Assembly (NCBI GenBank): GCA_015067075.1 | Contig: SVND01000005.1 | Location: 1-58,559 of the forward strand | From: Oscillospiraceae bacterium | Lineage (GTDB): Bacteria; Bacillota; Clostridia; Oscillospirales; SIG530 | Reading direction: 5' to 3' | Length of the DNA: 58,559 nt | In this document: positions 23,567-34,000 of the stretch, in pieces | Numbering within the stretch: position 1 is the first letter of the stretch | Layout of the letters: every line of letters begins with the position of its first letter | Notes under the pieces: model-generated | Seen by the model: only the letters and a program-made list of their open reading frames with translations | What the model was told of the DNA's origin: nothing | The model's database searches: none | Program-made: the position numbers and the translations under genes

Positions 23567-24778
23567 ATGAAATTACAGCAAGTATATTCAGATATCGCTT
23601 ACAACGAAGCGCGCATGGCACATATTGAAAAGGAGTTTACAGCTCTTTTCGGTACTGTTCCCCGCTTTTTCTCCGTACCGGGACGAACAGAGATAATCGG
23701 CAATCACACCGACCACAATAACGGCAAGGTGCTTTGCGGTGCCGTTTCCCTCGACGCGCTCGCCGCTGCACAGAAAAACGACCTCGGCAAAATACGCATC
23801 AAATCCGAAGGCTTCGACTATTTTGAAATTTCCATCGACGACCTTTCCGTCCGTGAAGACGAGATAAACACCACTGCATCACTCGTCCGCGGTATTGCGG
23901 CGCGTTTTGACGAGCTTGGCTATTCAGTCGGCGGCTTCGACGCCTACATCACCTCCGACGTGCTTCAAGGCTCGGGACTTTCCTCCTCTGCTGCCTTTGA
24001 GGTTCTTTGCGGACTTATTCTCAGCTGTCTTTACAATAACGGCGCCGCTGATGCAGTCACCTTGGCAAAGGTCGGGCAATACGCGGAAAACGTTTATTTC
24101 GGCAAGCCCTGCGGACTTATGGATCAAATGGCGTGCGCTCTCGGCGGCTTTGTCACCATCGACTTTGAAGATCCGACGCAGCCCGTTTACAAGACTTTAC
24201 CCATGGATATTTCCGACTTCGGTCATAAGCTTTGCATTATAAATACAGGCGGAAGCCACGCCGACCTTTCCGATGATTACGCTTCAGTCCGCCGTGAGAT
24301 GGAAGCTGTCGCACAGTTTTTCGGCAAGCCTTCCCTGCGCTTTTGCACCCTTGACGACGTCATCGCAAGCGTATCACAGCTTCGCGAAAAGGTAAGCGAT
24401 CGCGCCGTTTTGCGTGCCATTCACTTTTTCAATGAAAATATCCGCGTTCAAAAGGGTTTTACTGCTCTTGAACAAGGCGATTTTAATACGTTCCTTTCCT
24501 GCGTAACAGCTTCGGGACTTTCCTCCGAAACACTCAATCAAAACGTATACACGACGAAAGCTCCCGACGAGCAGGGAATCACCCTTTGTATCGCTTTGGC
24601 AAAGCATCTGCTTTGCGGAAACGGCGCAGTTCGTGTTCACGGCGGTGGCTTTGCAGGTACGGTACAATGCTTCGTTCCCGATAATATGGCTGACAGATTC
24701 AAATCCGAAATGGACAAAGCCTTCGATTGCCGTATTCTTGCTTTGCGCAAGGTCGGCGCAACTGAAATTGAGAGGTAG
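23567..24778 (+). CDS. galK: Galactokinase
   Basis: GHMP-family kinase phosphorylating galactose at C1 (Leloir pathway). 403 aa. Galactokinase signature PGRTEIIGNHTDHNNGKVL near residue 40, where most bacteria have GRVNLIGEHTDYN; the NHTDH variant is common in Clostridia. ATP loop LQGSGLSSSAAFEVL near 130. C-terminal GHMP block VRVHGGGFAGTVQCFV. No galT or galE is adjacent. Next genes follow at 2 and 13 nt, so galK leads an operon with a PHP phosphatase and a DUF3863 protein. Confidence 0.93.
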   Translation: MKLQQVYSDIAYNEARMAHIEKEFTALFGTVPRFFSVPGRTEIIGNHTDHNNGKVLCGAVSLDALAAAQKNDLGKIRIKSEGFDYFEISIDDLSVREDEINTTASLVRGIAARFDELGYSVGGFDAYITSDVLQGSGLSSSAAFEVLCGLILSCLYNNGAADAVTLAKVGQYAENVYFGKPCGLMDQMACALGGFVTIDFEDPTQPVYKTLPMDISDFGHKLCIINTGGSHADLSDDYASVRREMEAVAQFFGKPSLRFCTLDDVIASVSQLREKVSDRAVLRAIHFFNENIRVQKGFTALEQGDFNTFLSCVTASGLSSETLNQNVYTTKAPDEQGITLCIALAKHLLCGNGAVRVHGGGFAGTVQCFVPDNMADRFKSEMDKAFDCRILALRKVGATEIER

Positions 24779-24780
24779 CC

Positions 24781-25554
24781 ATGCGTTGCGATTCACATAC
24801 ACATACGCATTTTTCCGACGATAGCGACGCACGTTTGCACGAATACTGCGAGCACGCTTTGGAAATCGGTGTTAAGTGCATTACCTTTACAGACCACATT
24901 GACTTCAATCCTCACGATAACGGCTACGGTTATTATAACCACGAAAAGTTTTTTGCAGAGTTTGAAGCCGTAAAAAAGCGCTACAGCGACAGGCTTATTC
25001 TGCTTTCGGGGCTTGAATTCGGCGAACCGCACGAATATAAAAAGGAATTCGAGCAGTACAGCGCATATCCCTACGATTTCATGCTCGGCACTATCCATTT
25101 TTGGATGGATGACCTTTTCGCAAGCGAGGTCGTCGCTTCCGGAATACCGTGCGAAGACGCTTTTGACGTTTATTATATGCAGATGAAAAACGCCATTGAA
25201 TACGGCGGATTTGATTCAATGGCTCACTTCGATTTTCCCAAGCGCTATTATAACAGGCTCGTTTTTGACCGCGATACCGTTTTGGACATATTTGAGCTTA
25301 TGGTCAAAAAGAACATTTTGCTCGAAATAAATACGTCGGGGCTCAGGAAATCCATCGGAAAGTCCCTTCCCGACGACGAGCTTTTGGAGCTTTACGCCCT
25401 TGCAGGCGGTAAATATTATACCTTTGGCTCCGATGCCCACACGCCCCTTGATCTTTACAAGGGCTTCGATTATGCCGAGGAAAAAGCAAAAAAATTCGGA
25501 CTTTCACAGGTCGTTTTTATTGGCAGAAACGCCGTCAGAGTAAGCGAGCTGTAA
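24781..25554 (+). CDS. PHP-domain phosphatase, HisJ-like
   Basis: 257 aa. PHP metal-site blocks: DSHTHTHFSDDS at the N-terminus, TFTDHIDFNPH near residue 38, the GLEFGEPHE block near 77, the LGTIHFW segment near 101, SMAHFDFPKR, and a C-terminal GSDAHTPLDL. This matches the histidinol-phosphatase (HisJ/HisK) family. No other his gene is present, and the gene is wedged between galK and a carbohydrate-type protein, so a sugar-phosphate phosphatase role is possible (inference). ATG follows the galK stop by 2 nt. Confidence 0.85.
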   Translation: MRCDSHTHTHFSDDSDARLHEYCEHALEIGVKCITFTDHIDFNPHDNGYGYYNHEKFFAEFEAVKKRYSDRLILLSGLEFGEPHEYKKEFEQYSAYPYDFMLGTIHFWMDDLFASEVVASGIPCEDAFDVYYMQMKNAIEYGGFDSMAHFDFPKRYYNRLVFDRDTVLDIFELMVKKNILLEINTSGLRKSIGKSLPDDELLELYALAGGKYYTFGSDAHTPLDLYKGFDYAEEKAKKFGLSQVVFIGRNAVRVSEL

Positions 25555-25567
25555 CGAGGTAACGATA

Positions 25568-27121
25568 ATGGTTAAATATATAAATCTTGTGCATTTTGTT
25601 CGCGGAGTTGAGCCGCGCGTTGAAATGGATCTTTTCACTCCCGCTCAAAAGGTAGTCGAGCTCAACAACAGCTACGGCTGGTGCGGTACATACTTGCTTC
25701 AATACGACGCTTTCATCCGCGATGATTTTGCGACGCTTTTTACAACGCAATGCAAGGAAAGCGACGAGATCGGCATATGGCTTGAGATAGTACGCCCAAT
25801 GGTGGAAGCTGCAGGTATGAAGTGGCGCGGCCGCGAGGGCTACGATTGGGATTGGTACGTTGATCCCGGCTTTATCATGGCGTACACACCCTCGGAACGG
25901 CAGACGCTTATTGATGTTACCATGGAAAAATTCCGCTCCGTTTTCGGCTGTTACCCCAAGTCCGTCGGCTCATGGCTTTTAGACAGCTTTTCCGTTCAGT
26001 ATATGACGGAAAAGTACGGTGTAAGCGGATTTTTCATCTGCCGAGAGCAGGTCTCCATCGATGCCTATACCCTTTGGGGCGGCAACTTCAATAACGGCTG
26101 GTATCCGTCTAAAAATAACCTTATGTGCCCCGCTCAGACCATTGAGCAACAAATAAACGCGCCTGTTTTCCGATTTTACGGAAACGATCCCATATACGCC
26201 TATGACCGCGCACGCTTTGATACTACGCCCTTTGACGAGCCGGGTAAGGAAAAGTTTCTTTTCACCATCGAGCCTTTTTACGGAAATGCTTGCAATATGG
26301 ACTGGGTGCGCTGGTATCTCGAAACATATCTTAACAGCGAGTCCATGCAGTTTGCCATAACACAGCTCGGTCAGGAAAACAGCTTCGGCTGGGAGCCCGG
26401 CTTTGGAAGATCTCTTACCGAGCAGTATGCAGTCCTTGCTGATTTCATCAAGGATAAAGACAACGTAAAAATTGCAACGCTTTCCGAAGCTTCCTCCGCT
26501 TTTAAAGCCGCTCACGCCATGACACCCGTTACGGCGAACACAGCGCTGACCGATTGGGCAAACAGCGGTATTCGTTCCATTTGGTACAACTCGAAAAATT
26601 ACCGTGCTAATCTGTTTTTAAAGGACGGTCAGCTCATGCTCCGCGACGTTCATATGTTCAGCGAGCGTTACTGCGACCGTTACCTTAATACGCCCTGCCA
26701 CCATTGGGAGGCTACCTACGATACTCTTCCCGTTATGGATAGCTACAATTGGAGCAAAAGCTTCCGTGCAGGTCTTGTTTTCGAAGGCGATTTTACGGAG
26801 CTGTCCGTTTCATCCAATGGAAAAACCATGACAGTTTCCGCCGTTAAAAAAAGCGGATGTACCGTTACGGTCGTTTTCAACGAGGATAGTATAACAGTAA
26901 ACGGATGCAGCGCCATAAATCTTGCGCTGGAGAAAGGCGTTATTTCCCCCGATCTTCCGCCCTGCGCGCAGATTGCCGTAATCAGCATAAGCGACAGCCG
27001 CATTGAGCTTTGCCACAATGATTTTAATTATGCCGTTGAGCTTGCAAGCGGTAAATTTACAAACGGTGATACTCTTTCCGTGACAGCCGAAAACAATATT
27101 ATCAAAGCTAAGCTCTGCTAA
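25568..27121 (+). CDS. DUF3863/DUF3864 protein, glycan-deacetylase-like
   Basis: 517 aa, cytosolic (no signal). The N-terminal 350 residues match my knowledge of DUF3863: FVRGVEPRVEMDLFTPAQKV, GWCGTYLLQYDA, GYDWDWYVDPGF, SVGSWLLDSFSVQYM and a Trp-rich EPFYGNACNMDWVRWY. The C-terminal part (about 370-517) is beta-rich and fits DUF3864. The N-terminal domain resembles NodB/polysaccharide-deacetylase or GH57-like barrels, but no activity has been shown that I know of. It is co-directional with galK and the PHP gene, suggesting carbohydrate work. Confidence 0.8.
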   Translation: MVKYINLVHFVRGVEPRVEMDLFTPAQKVVELNNSYGWCGTYLLQYDAFIRDDFATLFTTQCKESDEIGIWLEIVRPMVEAAGMKWRGREGYDWDWYVDPGFIMAYTPSERQTLIDVTMEKFRSVFGCYPKSVGSWLLDSFSVQYMTEKYGVSGFFICREQVSIDAYTLWGGNFNNGWYPSKNNLMCPAQTIEQQINAPVFRFYGNDPIYAYDRARFDTTPFDEPGKEKFLFTIEPFYGNACNMDWVRWYLETYLNSESMQFAITQLGQENSFGWEPGFGRSLTEQYAVLADFIKDKDNVKIATLSEASSAFKAAHAMTPVTANTALTDWANSGIRSIWYNSKNYRANLFLKDGQLMLRDVHMFSERYCDRYLNTPCHHWEATYDTLPVMDSYNWSKSFRAGLVFEGDFTELSVSSNGKTMTVSAVKKSGCTVTVVFNEDSITVNGCSAINLALEKGVISPDLPPCAQIAVISISDSRIELCHNDFNYAVELASGKFTNGDTLSVTAENNIIKAKLC

Positions 27122-27143
27122 TTTACAGAAACGGAGACACATT

Positions 27144-28520
27144 ATGACACGCGATAATATCGCCGCCATCGTTTCCGCCGCATCCCACATACATTTTATC
27201 GGTGTTGGCGGAATAAGCATGGCTTCCCTTGCAAAGATCCTTGCCTCAAACGGAAAAACCATTTCAGGCTCAGACAGAAACGACGCAGAAAAGCTCACTC
27301 TTGAAGCCTGCGGTATCCGCTTTTTTACAGGTCACAGTGCCGAAAATATAAAAGGCGCCGACCTCGTTGTATATACTGCCGCTGTTTCTGCCGACAACTC
27401 CGAGCTTATGGCCGCAAAGGAGCAAAACATACCGACCATCAACCGAGCACAGCTTCTCGGTGAAATAATGCGGGATTACGCTGTTTCCGTAGCTGTTTCG
27501 GGTATGCATGGAAAAACTACTGCCTCCGCAATGACGGCGTTCGTACTGATGGAATGCGGTTTAGATCCTACGGCGCTTATCGGCGGAAATATCCCCGATA
27601 TCGGCGGAGCAATGCGCATCGGCGGTAAAAAGCATATGGTTTTGGAGGCGTGTGAATATACAGATTCATTTTTGAATTTTTATCCGCATTTTGCCGCAAT
27701 TTTAAACGTCGAGGAGGATCACCTTGACTATTTCCGAGACCTTGACCATATAAAGGACTCGTTTCACCGTTTTACTCAAAATATCGACAAGGACGGAACT
27801 ATCGTCGTTTGTGCCGACAATGAAAACGCCGTGGAAATTACTCAAAACTGCAACCGCCACGTTATAACGTACGGCATCGACGGTGACGCCGATATAACGG
27901 CAGAGATTTTAAGCGTAAACAGCCACGGCTGTCACACCTTTCAGATATATGAAAAAGGCGCGCTTTGCGCAAAAGCAAGCCTTAATATCCCCGGAAAATA
28001 CAACGTGTATAACGCACTTGCCGCATATTCCCTCGCCCGTCTTTGCGGAGCAGAGCCTGCGGATATTGCAAAAGCGCTCTCCTCATTCCACGGCGCAGGC
28101 AGACGCTTTCAGTACATGGGCAGTGTAAACGGAGCTGATATCTACGACGACTACGCTCACCATCCCACTGAAATTTCAGCTTTGCTTTCCGCCGTAAAAA
28201 GCATGGAGCATCGCCGAATAATCTGCATTTTCCAGCCCCACACCTATACGCGCACGCTCTCGCTTTTACCTAAATTTGCCGAGGCTCTCGCCGAGGCAGA
28301 CGTCGCTGTTATAGCCGATATATTTGCGGCACGGGAAGCTGATGTATACGGCATTTCAAGTGCCGACCTTGCCGCACTTATTCCCGGTGCCGTGAACATT
28401 CACGGCGACGACCGCATTGCCGAATATGTAAAAAATATTGCTGAAAAAGGTGATATCATCCTTACTGTCGGCGCAGGAAACGTAAATAAAATTTCCAAAT
28501 TATTAGTTGATAATAACTAA
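27144..28520 (+). CDS. murC: UDP-N-acetylmuramate--L-alanine ligase
   Basis: ATP-dependent cytoplasmic ligase adding the first peptide residue to UDP-MurNAc. 458 aa, standard length. N-terminal Rossmann loop HFIGVGGISMASLA, ATP loop SGMHGKTTASAM, LEACEYTDSFL, DDYAHHPTEI, and PHTYTRT near the C-terminal domain. It starts 22 nt after the DUF3863 gene. A terminator-like hairpin follows (28526-28588). Confidence 0.97.
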   Translation: MTRDNIAAIVSAASHIHFIGVGGISMASLAKILASNGKTISGSDRNDAEKLTLEACGIRFFTGHSAENIKGADLVVYTAAVSADNSELMAAKEQNIPTINRAQLLGEIMRDYAVSVAVSGMHGKTTASAMTAFVLMECGLDPTALIGGNIPDIGGAMRIGGKKHMVLEACEYTDSFLNFYPHFAAILNVEEDHLDYFRDLDHIKDSFHRFTQNIDKDGTIVVCADNENAVEITQNCNRHVITYGIDGDADITAEILSVNSHGCHTFQIYEKGALCAKASLNIPGKYNVYNALAAYSLARLCGAEPADIAKALSSFHGAGRRFQYMGSVNGADIYDDYAHHPTEISALLSAVKSMEHRRIICIFQPHTYTRTLSLLPKFAEALAEADVAVIADIFAAREADVYGISSADLAALIPGAVNIHGDDRIAEYVKNIAEKGDIILTVGAGNVNKISKLLVDNN

Positions 28521-28525
28521 ATTAT

Positions 28526-28588
28526 AATACCTTTGTTAATTATTTATTGTTGATTTTTCACAATATTTATTTTCCAAAGGTATTTTTA
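28526..28588 (+). terminator. Probable terminator after murC
   Basis: Outer stem AATACCTTTG/CAAAGGTATT (28526-28535 with 28575-28584) and inner TATTGT/ACAATA stem, followed by TTTT. AT-rich, so moderate confidence. Confidence 0.5.
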
Positions 28589-28589
28589 C

Positions 28590-28618
28590 TTGATTTTTTT
28601 CGTATATTGTTGTATTAT
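28590..28618 (+). promoter_or_regulatory. Candidate promoter for the M23 peptidase gene
   Basis: TTGATT (28590-28595) and TATTAT (28613-28618), 17-nt spacer. Confidence 0.5.
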
Positions 28619-28628
28619 ATTAAAGGTT

Positions 28629-28646
28629 TGTAACCGATTTGTTACA
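28629..28646. promoter_or_regulatory. Inverted repeat TGTAAC-N6-GTTACA in the M23 leader
   Basis: Perfect 6-bp arms with a 6-bp centre, just after the -10 box and before GGAGG at 28656. It is placed like a repressor operator, but the binding protein is unknown. Confidence 0.4.
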
Positions 28647-28668
28647 ATAATTTACGGAGGTTTATGTT

Positions 28669-30183
28669 TTGAATAATGCCGAAAAGAATACCTATTCAAT
28701 AACTGAAAAAAGCGGTATTAATCACTCGACAAAAGCTAAAAAACACAGCAGTTTTTCCGATAAAGAAATGTTCATGTTCAAGCTCGAAAGAGTATTGTCA
28801 TCAGTTTTTGCTTCGCACAAAAACCACACGCATCAGTCAGCGAAGTCACGTCAGAGCTCTTGGCTTTTGGCGGCGATCGCGCTTTCCGTGCTTTTCGTTT
28901 TCGCAATGGTGCCCATGCATTTTTCCTTGGCATACGAACTCGACATCGACGGATACAAGTGCTACGTTTCCGACCCCGCTGAATATCACAGCGTTGCCGA
29001 CGAAGTAAGCAAAACCGTTTCTGATATAATCAGCTCAGACTATTCTCTTTCCGTTATCCCCAAGTTTTCCCGCGTTGTTGTCAATCGCAACAATTTAGAA
29101 ACTTTTGAGGATAACTCCAGCGAGCTTTATGCCGTTTTGATAGAGCATGCTGATTCTCTTATCGTTCACGGCTATGCTTTGAACATTGACGGAGTTCCCG
29201 TTGCCGTTTCCGAGGATAAGACGACACTCAGCTTTGCTCTCAACTGCTATGAAAACTCCTTTGCCGATAATTTGACACAGGACGTTTCAATCACAAACGA
29301 TATTTCCATCGAATACGGCTTATATCCCCGTTCTCTCGTTGTAAACGATACGGAAGAGCTTGTAGCTTTGATGAATTCCGATATTTGCCAAAGCGGCAGT
29401 TATACCGTAAAAAGCGGCGACACGGCTGAAACTATTGCATCTGCTTTCGGTCTTACCGAGGAAGCGCTGACCGCCAATATCGGTCTTACGTCATCCATGC
29501 TTACAGCAGGTATGACCATCAATATGGAATCAGTCATGCCCCTTTTGGACGTTCAAGTCGTAAAGACCGAGGTCTATACGGAAACTATCCCTTATGAGAC
29601 AGTTATCACAGAAACTGCCGACAGATACACTACATACAGGAAAACAAAGGTCAAAGGTCAAAACGGAACAGCTGAAATAACCGCTAACGTAACTTATGTC
29701 AACGGCGAAGAGGTCTCCCGTGAGATCGTTTCCACCGCTGTTATCTCCGAGCCCATCACAGAGCGTATAACCATCGGAACGACCAAGCCTCCTCGCTGGC
29801 TTCCCACAGGCACGTTTATTATGCCCGTTACAGGACGAGTCACCTCTCCCTACGGCTATCGCGGCACGGAGTTCCACACAGGTATCGACTGGGGCGCAAA
29901 CAAAGGAACACCGATATACGCATCCGACGGCGGTACTGTTATTTTCGCCGGAACAAAGGGCAATTACGGCAAGCTCGTTATCATCGAGCATGAGGATGAT
30001 GTAACTACATATTACGCACATTGCAGTAAGCTTTACGTATCCAAAGGCGACAAGGTCGCTCAAGGCGATAAGATCGCCGCTGTTGGTAGCACAGGCCGAA
30101 GCACAGGTCCTCACCTGCACTTCGAAATACGCATCAACGGCAAAACTGTAAGCCCCCTCGACCAAATAAATAAAAAGAAGTAA
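28669..30183 (+). CDS. LysM-G5-M23 cell-wall metallopeptidase
   Basis: 504 aa. It starts at TTG 28669, because ACGGAGG lies 8 nt upstream and the nearby ATG at 28664 opens only two codons. A cytoplasmic N-terminus and a membrane helix at about 64-84 anchor it. A LysM-type module follows at about 243-290 (SYTVKSGDTAETIASAFGL), a G5 domain at about 300-378, and the peptidase M23 domain at about 380-504. Zinc ligands H403 and D407 (FHTGIDWG) and H484 (HLHFE, with H482 catalytic) are all present, so it should be an active endopeptidase cutting peptidoglycan cross-links. This domain order is typical of Clostridia. Own promoter and terminator. Confidence 0.92.
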   Translation: MNNAEKNTYSITEKSGINHSTKAKKHSSFSDKEMFMFKLERVLSSVFASHKNHTHQSAKSRQSSWLLAAIALSVLFVFAMVPMHFSLAYELDIDGYKCYVSDPAEYHSVADEVSKTVSDIISSDYSLSVIPKFSRVVVNRNNLETFEDNSSELYAVLIEHADSLIVHGYALNIDGVPVAVSEDKTTLSFALNCYENSFADNLTQDVSITNDISIEYGLYPRSLVVNDTEELVALMNSDICQSGSYTVKSGDTAETIASAFGLTEEALTANIGLTSSMLTAGMTINMESVMPLLDVQVVKTEVYTETIPYETVITETADRYTTYRKTKVKGQNGTAEITANVTYVNGEEVSREIVSTAVISEPITERITIGTTKPPRWLPTGTFIMPVTGRVTSPYGYRGTEFHTGIDWGANKGTPIYASDGGTVIFAGTKGNYGKLVIIEHEDDVTTYYAHCSKLYVSKGDKVAQGDKIAAVGSTGRSTGPHLHFEIRINGKTVSPLDQINKKK

Positions 30184-30185
30184 TG

Positions 30186-30230
30186 AAAAAGCTGTCTCAA
30201 AAGCAAAATAGCAAATGAGACAGCTTTTTT
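30186..30230. terminator. Bidirectional terminator between M23 gene and 30246 gene
   Basis: Stem AAAAAGCTGTCTCA (30186-30199) with TGAGACAGCTTTTT (30216-30229), ending in a T run on both strands. The two genes are convergent. Confidence 0.88.
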
Positions 30231-30245
30231 GTATTAAATAAGCTT

Positions 30246-30845
30246 TTACTGTTCAATAACAGCCTCGTAAAGTCTGTTTATTCCTTCACAAGCCGTAAAT
30301 CCTATTATAAAACTATCGGAAAGATTAGGTACGGGAATATCAAAGCTATTCCCGCAAATATCCACCGTGATGAACCCCTGCTTTGCACCTACGGCAACAG
30401 AAAGATCAATCTTCATCCCGTTTTCTATCGGAAATCTGAGTCTGAGAAGATTTTGATTGATATACGTTTTTTGCGAGCCGTCGGAAGATTTAGTTATAAA
30501 CCAAACATTGCATCCGCCCTCATATGCAACGATTTCATAATGATCTCCGTATATCAGGAAGCCCCTTTCGTCCTTTTCAACGGAATTTGACAATGTAATA
30601 AGCGGCGCACCGTATTTTTCAAAAGAACAAGTAAGCATTGCACGCGTGCCTGCAGTAAACCTTTGCTTATGAGCGATGCTTATATAGTTGTAACTTTGTT
30701 TTTCTTCGTTATAACTGTTTCTAATAGCCGACTCCTCTTGGATAAAGCTATCTCGGGTTTCCGATACGAGAGAATACACCTCCAAAAAATCATTGCGCCA
30801 ATTTTTATCTGATGCAAAACTGTAATTGCAGATCATTTTTTTCAC
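30246..30845 (-). CDS. Uncharacterised beta-sandwich-like protein
   Basis: 199 aa without signal peptide. Alternating strand pattern (RAMLTCSFEKYGAPLITLSN, HYEIVAYEGGCNVWFITK, KIDLSVAVGAKQGFITVDI, SFIIGFTACEGINRLYEAVI) resembles concanavalin-like jelly-roll proteins. No catalytic residues can be named. Monocistronic; promoter at 30875-30903, and it shares a terminator with the M23 gene. An intracellular carbohydrate-binding role would be inference only. Confidence 0.65.
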   Translation of the reverse strand: MKKMICNYSFASDKNWRNDFLEVYSLVSETRDSFIQEESAIRNSYNEEKQSYNYISIAHKQRFTAGTRAMLTCSFEKYGAPLITLSNSVEKDERGFLIYGDHYEIVAYEGGCNVWFITKSSDGSQKTYINQNLLRLRFPIENGMKIDLSVAVGAKQGFITVDICGNSFDIPVPNLSDSFIIGFTACEGINRLYEAVIEQ

Positions 30846-30874
30846 CGTCTTTGTGTTAAATATCTTACAAATAA

Positions 30875-30903
30875 ATTATATCACAAGACGCAAAAAATAT
30901 CAA
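30875..30903 (-). promoter_or_regulatory. Promoter for the 30246 gene
   Basis: Minus-strand TTGATA (30903-30898) and TATAAT (30880-30875), 17-nt spacer. A longer imperfect inverted repeat (30885-30946, AAGACGC arms) lies between this and the smc promoter; its role is unclear. Confidence 0.6.
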
Positions 30904-30960
30904 TCCTTGCGCATAAATATAATTATTATAATATTTGCGCGTCTTTTTTTATAATAACGC

Positions 30961-30989
30961 TTGCAAGTTGGCTCGAAATTTGGTATAAT
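30961..30989 (+). promoter_or_regulatory. Promoter for the smc-ftsY operon
   Basis: TTGCAA (30961-30966) and TATAAT (30984-30989), 17-nt spacer. Confidence 0.6.
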
Positions 30990-31019
30990 ATGTTGATTAA
31001 ATAAATTGAGGTGTTACTT

Positions 31020-34000
31020 TTGCGTTTAAAATCGCTTGAGATTCAAGGATTCAAATCCTTTCCCGACAAAACCTTAATAAATTTTGAAGACGGAATCACT
31101 GCTATAGTCGGCCCTAACGGAAGCGGTAAATCAAACATATCAGACGCTATCAGATGGGTACTCGGTGAGCAATCCGTTAAAACGCTCCGCGGCGAAAGCA
31201 AGATGGAGGACGTTATTTTCAACGGCGCGTCAGGCAGACGGCCTTTGGGCTTTGCCGAGGTCTCACTCACCATCGATAACAGCAGCGGCCTTTTAGCTAC
31301 GGAATACTCCGAGGTCACGGTTACTCGCCGTCTTTACCGTTCAGGTGAAAGCGAATACCGCATCAATCGCCAACAGGTACGCTTGCGTGACGTCGTTGAG
31401 CTTTTCATGGATACAGGTATAGGCCGCGACGGTTATTCCATCATCGGTCAGGGGCGAATTGCCGAAATAATTTCAACTAAAGACGAGGATAGACGTCAGA
31501 TTTTCGAAGAAGCCGCCGGTATTTCTAAATTCAGATACCGCAGAGCCGAAGCTCAGAGAAAGCTTAACTCCGTTGCTGACAACCTTGTAAGACTTAACGA
31601 TATAGCCTCCGAGCTTGAAGCTCGTGTGGAGCCTTTGCGTATTGAATCGGAAAAAGCTCAAAAGTATCTTGAGCTTCGCGACAAGCGCCGCAAGCTCGAG
31701 GTCAATTTGTGGCTTCGCAATCTTAAGCAGTGCAAGCTCTCCCTTGCCAAGGCTCAGGAGGACTATAGCGTCGCCAAGGCTCAGCTTGACAGCCTCAGCG
31801 ATGCCGTTTCCGAAGGCGAAAGCGAGCTCGACGCAATGTATCTTGAAATGCAGCAGCTTGCATCTCAGATAGAATCCATCCGCGAGCAAATGCGCCGCAC
31901 GTCTGAAAACGTTTCCGAAACGGAGCGCAATATCGCCGTGCTTACGACACAAAAGCAACGTAACGGCGAGGAGCTTGACAGAATAGCTGATGAGCTCACT
32001 CAGGCAGATGCAAAAAAACAACTTCTTTGTCAGCAGCTTGACGATTTGATGTCTTCCGACGAAGCAATAAAAAATGAGATCATCAGCTGTGAAAAGGACC
32101 TTTCCGATACGACAAAGCAGTTTATGGCAACTGAAAACGCCGCAGTTTTTGCTTCAAAAAAACTCGAAGGCATTAACGGCGACATTGCCAAAAACAACGA
32201 CACTATAACAAAGCTTCGCATTGAGCATGCATCCAAGCAATCCTATGCCGAAGCGCTTAAAGACAGAATAAACTCCGCTTCCCTCTCCGCAACGGCTTAC
32301 GAAGAAAAGCTTCGTGATACAGACGCACAGCTTTCCGCTTTGCAAAAGGAACGCGAAGAGAAAAAGCAGCTTGCTTCAACTCACGGCAATATTTTGCTCG
32401 GCTATGAGATGAAGATAAAGAAAAAAACTGAGCGTATTGAACAGCAAAAGCGCGATATCGAGTCAAAAAGCGCCGAGCTTTCGGGACTTATTCAGCGAAT
32501 TTCCACGCTTTCCGATATGCAAAAGCAAATGGAGGGCTTCTCCTTCAGCGTAAAAAACATTATGCGTGCTTCTCAACGCGGCCAGCTTGACGGCATTTTC
32601 GGAACAGTTTCACAGCTTATCAGCGTAACGGACGAATACGTTCAGGCCATTGAAACAGCTTTAGGTGCCGCAAGCGAGAATATCGTCGTCGAGGACGAGC
32701 GTGCCGCAAAAGCAGGCATACAGTTTTTGAAGGCGCAAAACGGAGGCAGAGCTACTTTCCTGCCCCTTACATCTATCAGCGAGCGCAGCTTCAACGAGCG
32801 CGGCATCGATAAATGCAAAGGCTATATCGGTATCGCCGCGGAGCTCGTCAGCTTCGACAGCAAGTTTTCGGGAATTTTCGGAAATCTTCTCGGTAAGACC
32901 GTCATCGCCGATAACATCGACAACGCCATTGCCATTGCAAAGCAGTTTAGCTACCGCTTCCGCATCGTCACTTTGGACGGTCAGGTAATAAATGCAGGCG
33001 GTGCAATGACAGGCGGCTCAGCAGTAAAGACATCCGGCTTCATCTCCCGTGACAATCAAATAAACGAACTTAAGCTCAAGCAAAACGAGCTTGAAAACAC
33101 TATTTCCGAGATGAAAACGGCTTTACAGACATCATCCGACGAGCTTGCGCTTATCAATTCCGATTACATCGCCGAAAAAGAGGCGTCGGAGAAAAAGGAA
33201 AAAGGTATTTTGGAGCTTGACTCCGAGATACGCCAGATAATGTTCATGCGCGAAACGCTTCAACGCTCTTACGATGAAGAAACGACATCGCGCAGTGCCC
33301 TTGAAAACGAGCTTGCAGGTCTTTCTGCGCTTCAGTCCGAGCGAGAAGCGAAAATTGCCGAAGCAGAAAACGCCCTTACTTCCCTCTCCGCTTCAGCACA
33401 GCAAGCCCAAAGTGAGCTTGACAAAGCGCGCGAGGTTGCAGACAGCACGAAAGATGCTATGCAGGCTGTCCGCTTAACGCTTGAGGGCTTGAAAGCAAGA
33501 GCCGTATCCGCCGCTGAAAGCATTGCATCACAAAAGCAACGTATCGACGAGTTTGATTTTGAGCTTGCCGACAAAGCCGCGCAGATAGACGAGCTTAAGC
33601 TTCGCAACACCGAGCTTGAAGCGGCAATAGCAGAGCTCGAAAGCAGTAAAGCTACGCTTTCCGCCTCTTCCGCAAGCGACAGCGACACGGTAAAACAGCT
33701 CTCCGATAAGCGCGACAGCATAGAAAAAGCGCGAAACGAGCGTTCCTTGGAGCTTCGAGGATTTTCCTCGCAAAAGGAAAACATGGTCCGCGAAACCACA
33801 CGTCTGGAAAACAAGATGGCATCTGCACAGCATGATTATGATTCCACCGCCTCAAAGCTTTGGGACGAATATCAGCTCACTTATTCCTCCGCCGAAGAAT
33901 ATTACGAGGAAATACCCAACATTTCAGCCGCTCAAAAGCAGGTATCTGAAATGAAATCTGCCATGAAAGCACTTGGCAACGTCAATGTAAACGCCGTTGA

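Noticed and set aside
30885-30950. Hairpin with a T run taken as a plus-strand terminator
   Set aside because: There is no plus-strand gene or promoter upstream, and the region is occupied by two divergent promoters. Kept only as an unexplained inverted repeat.
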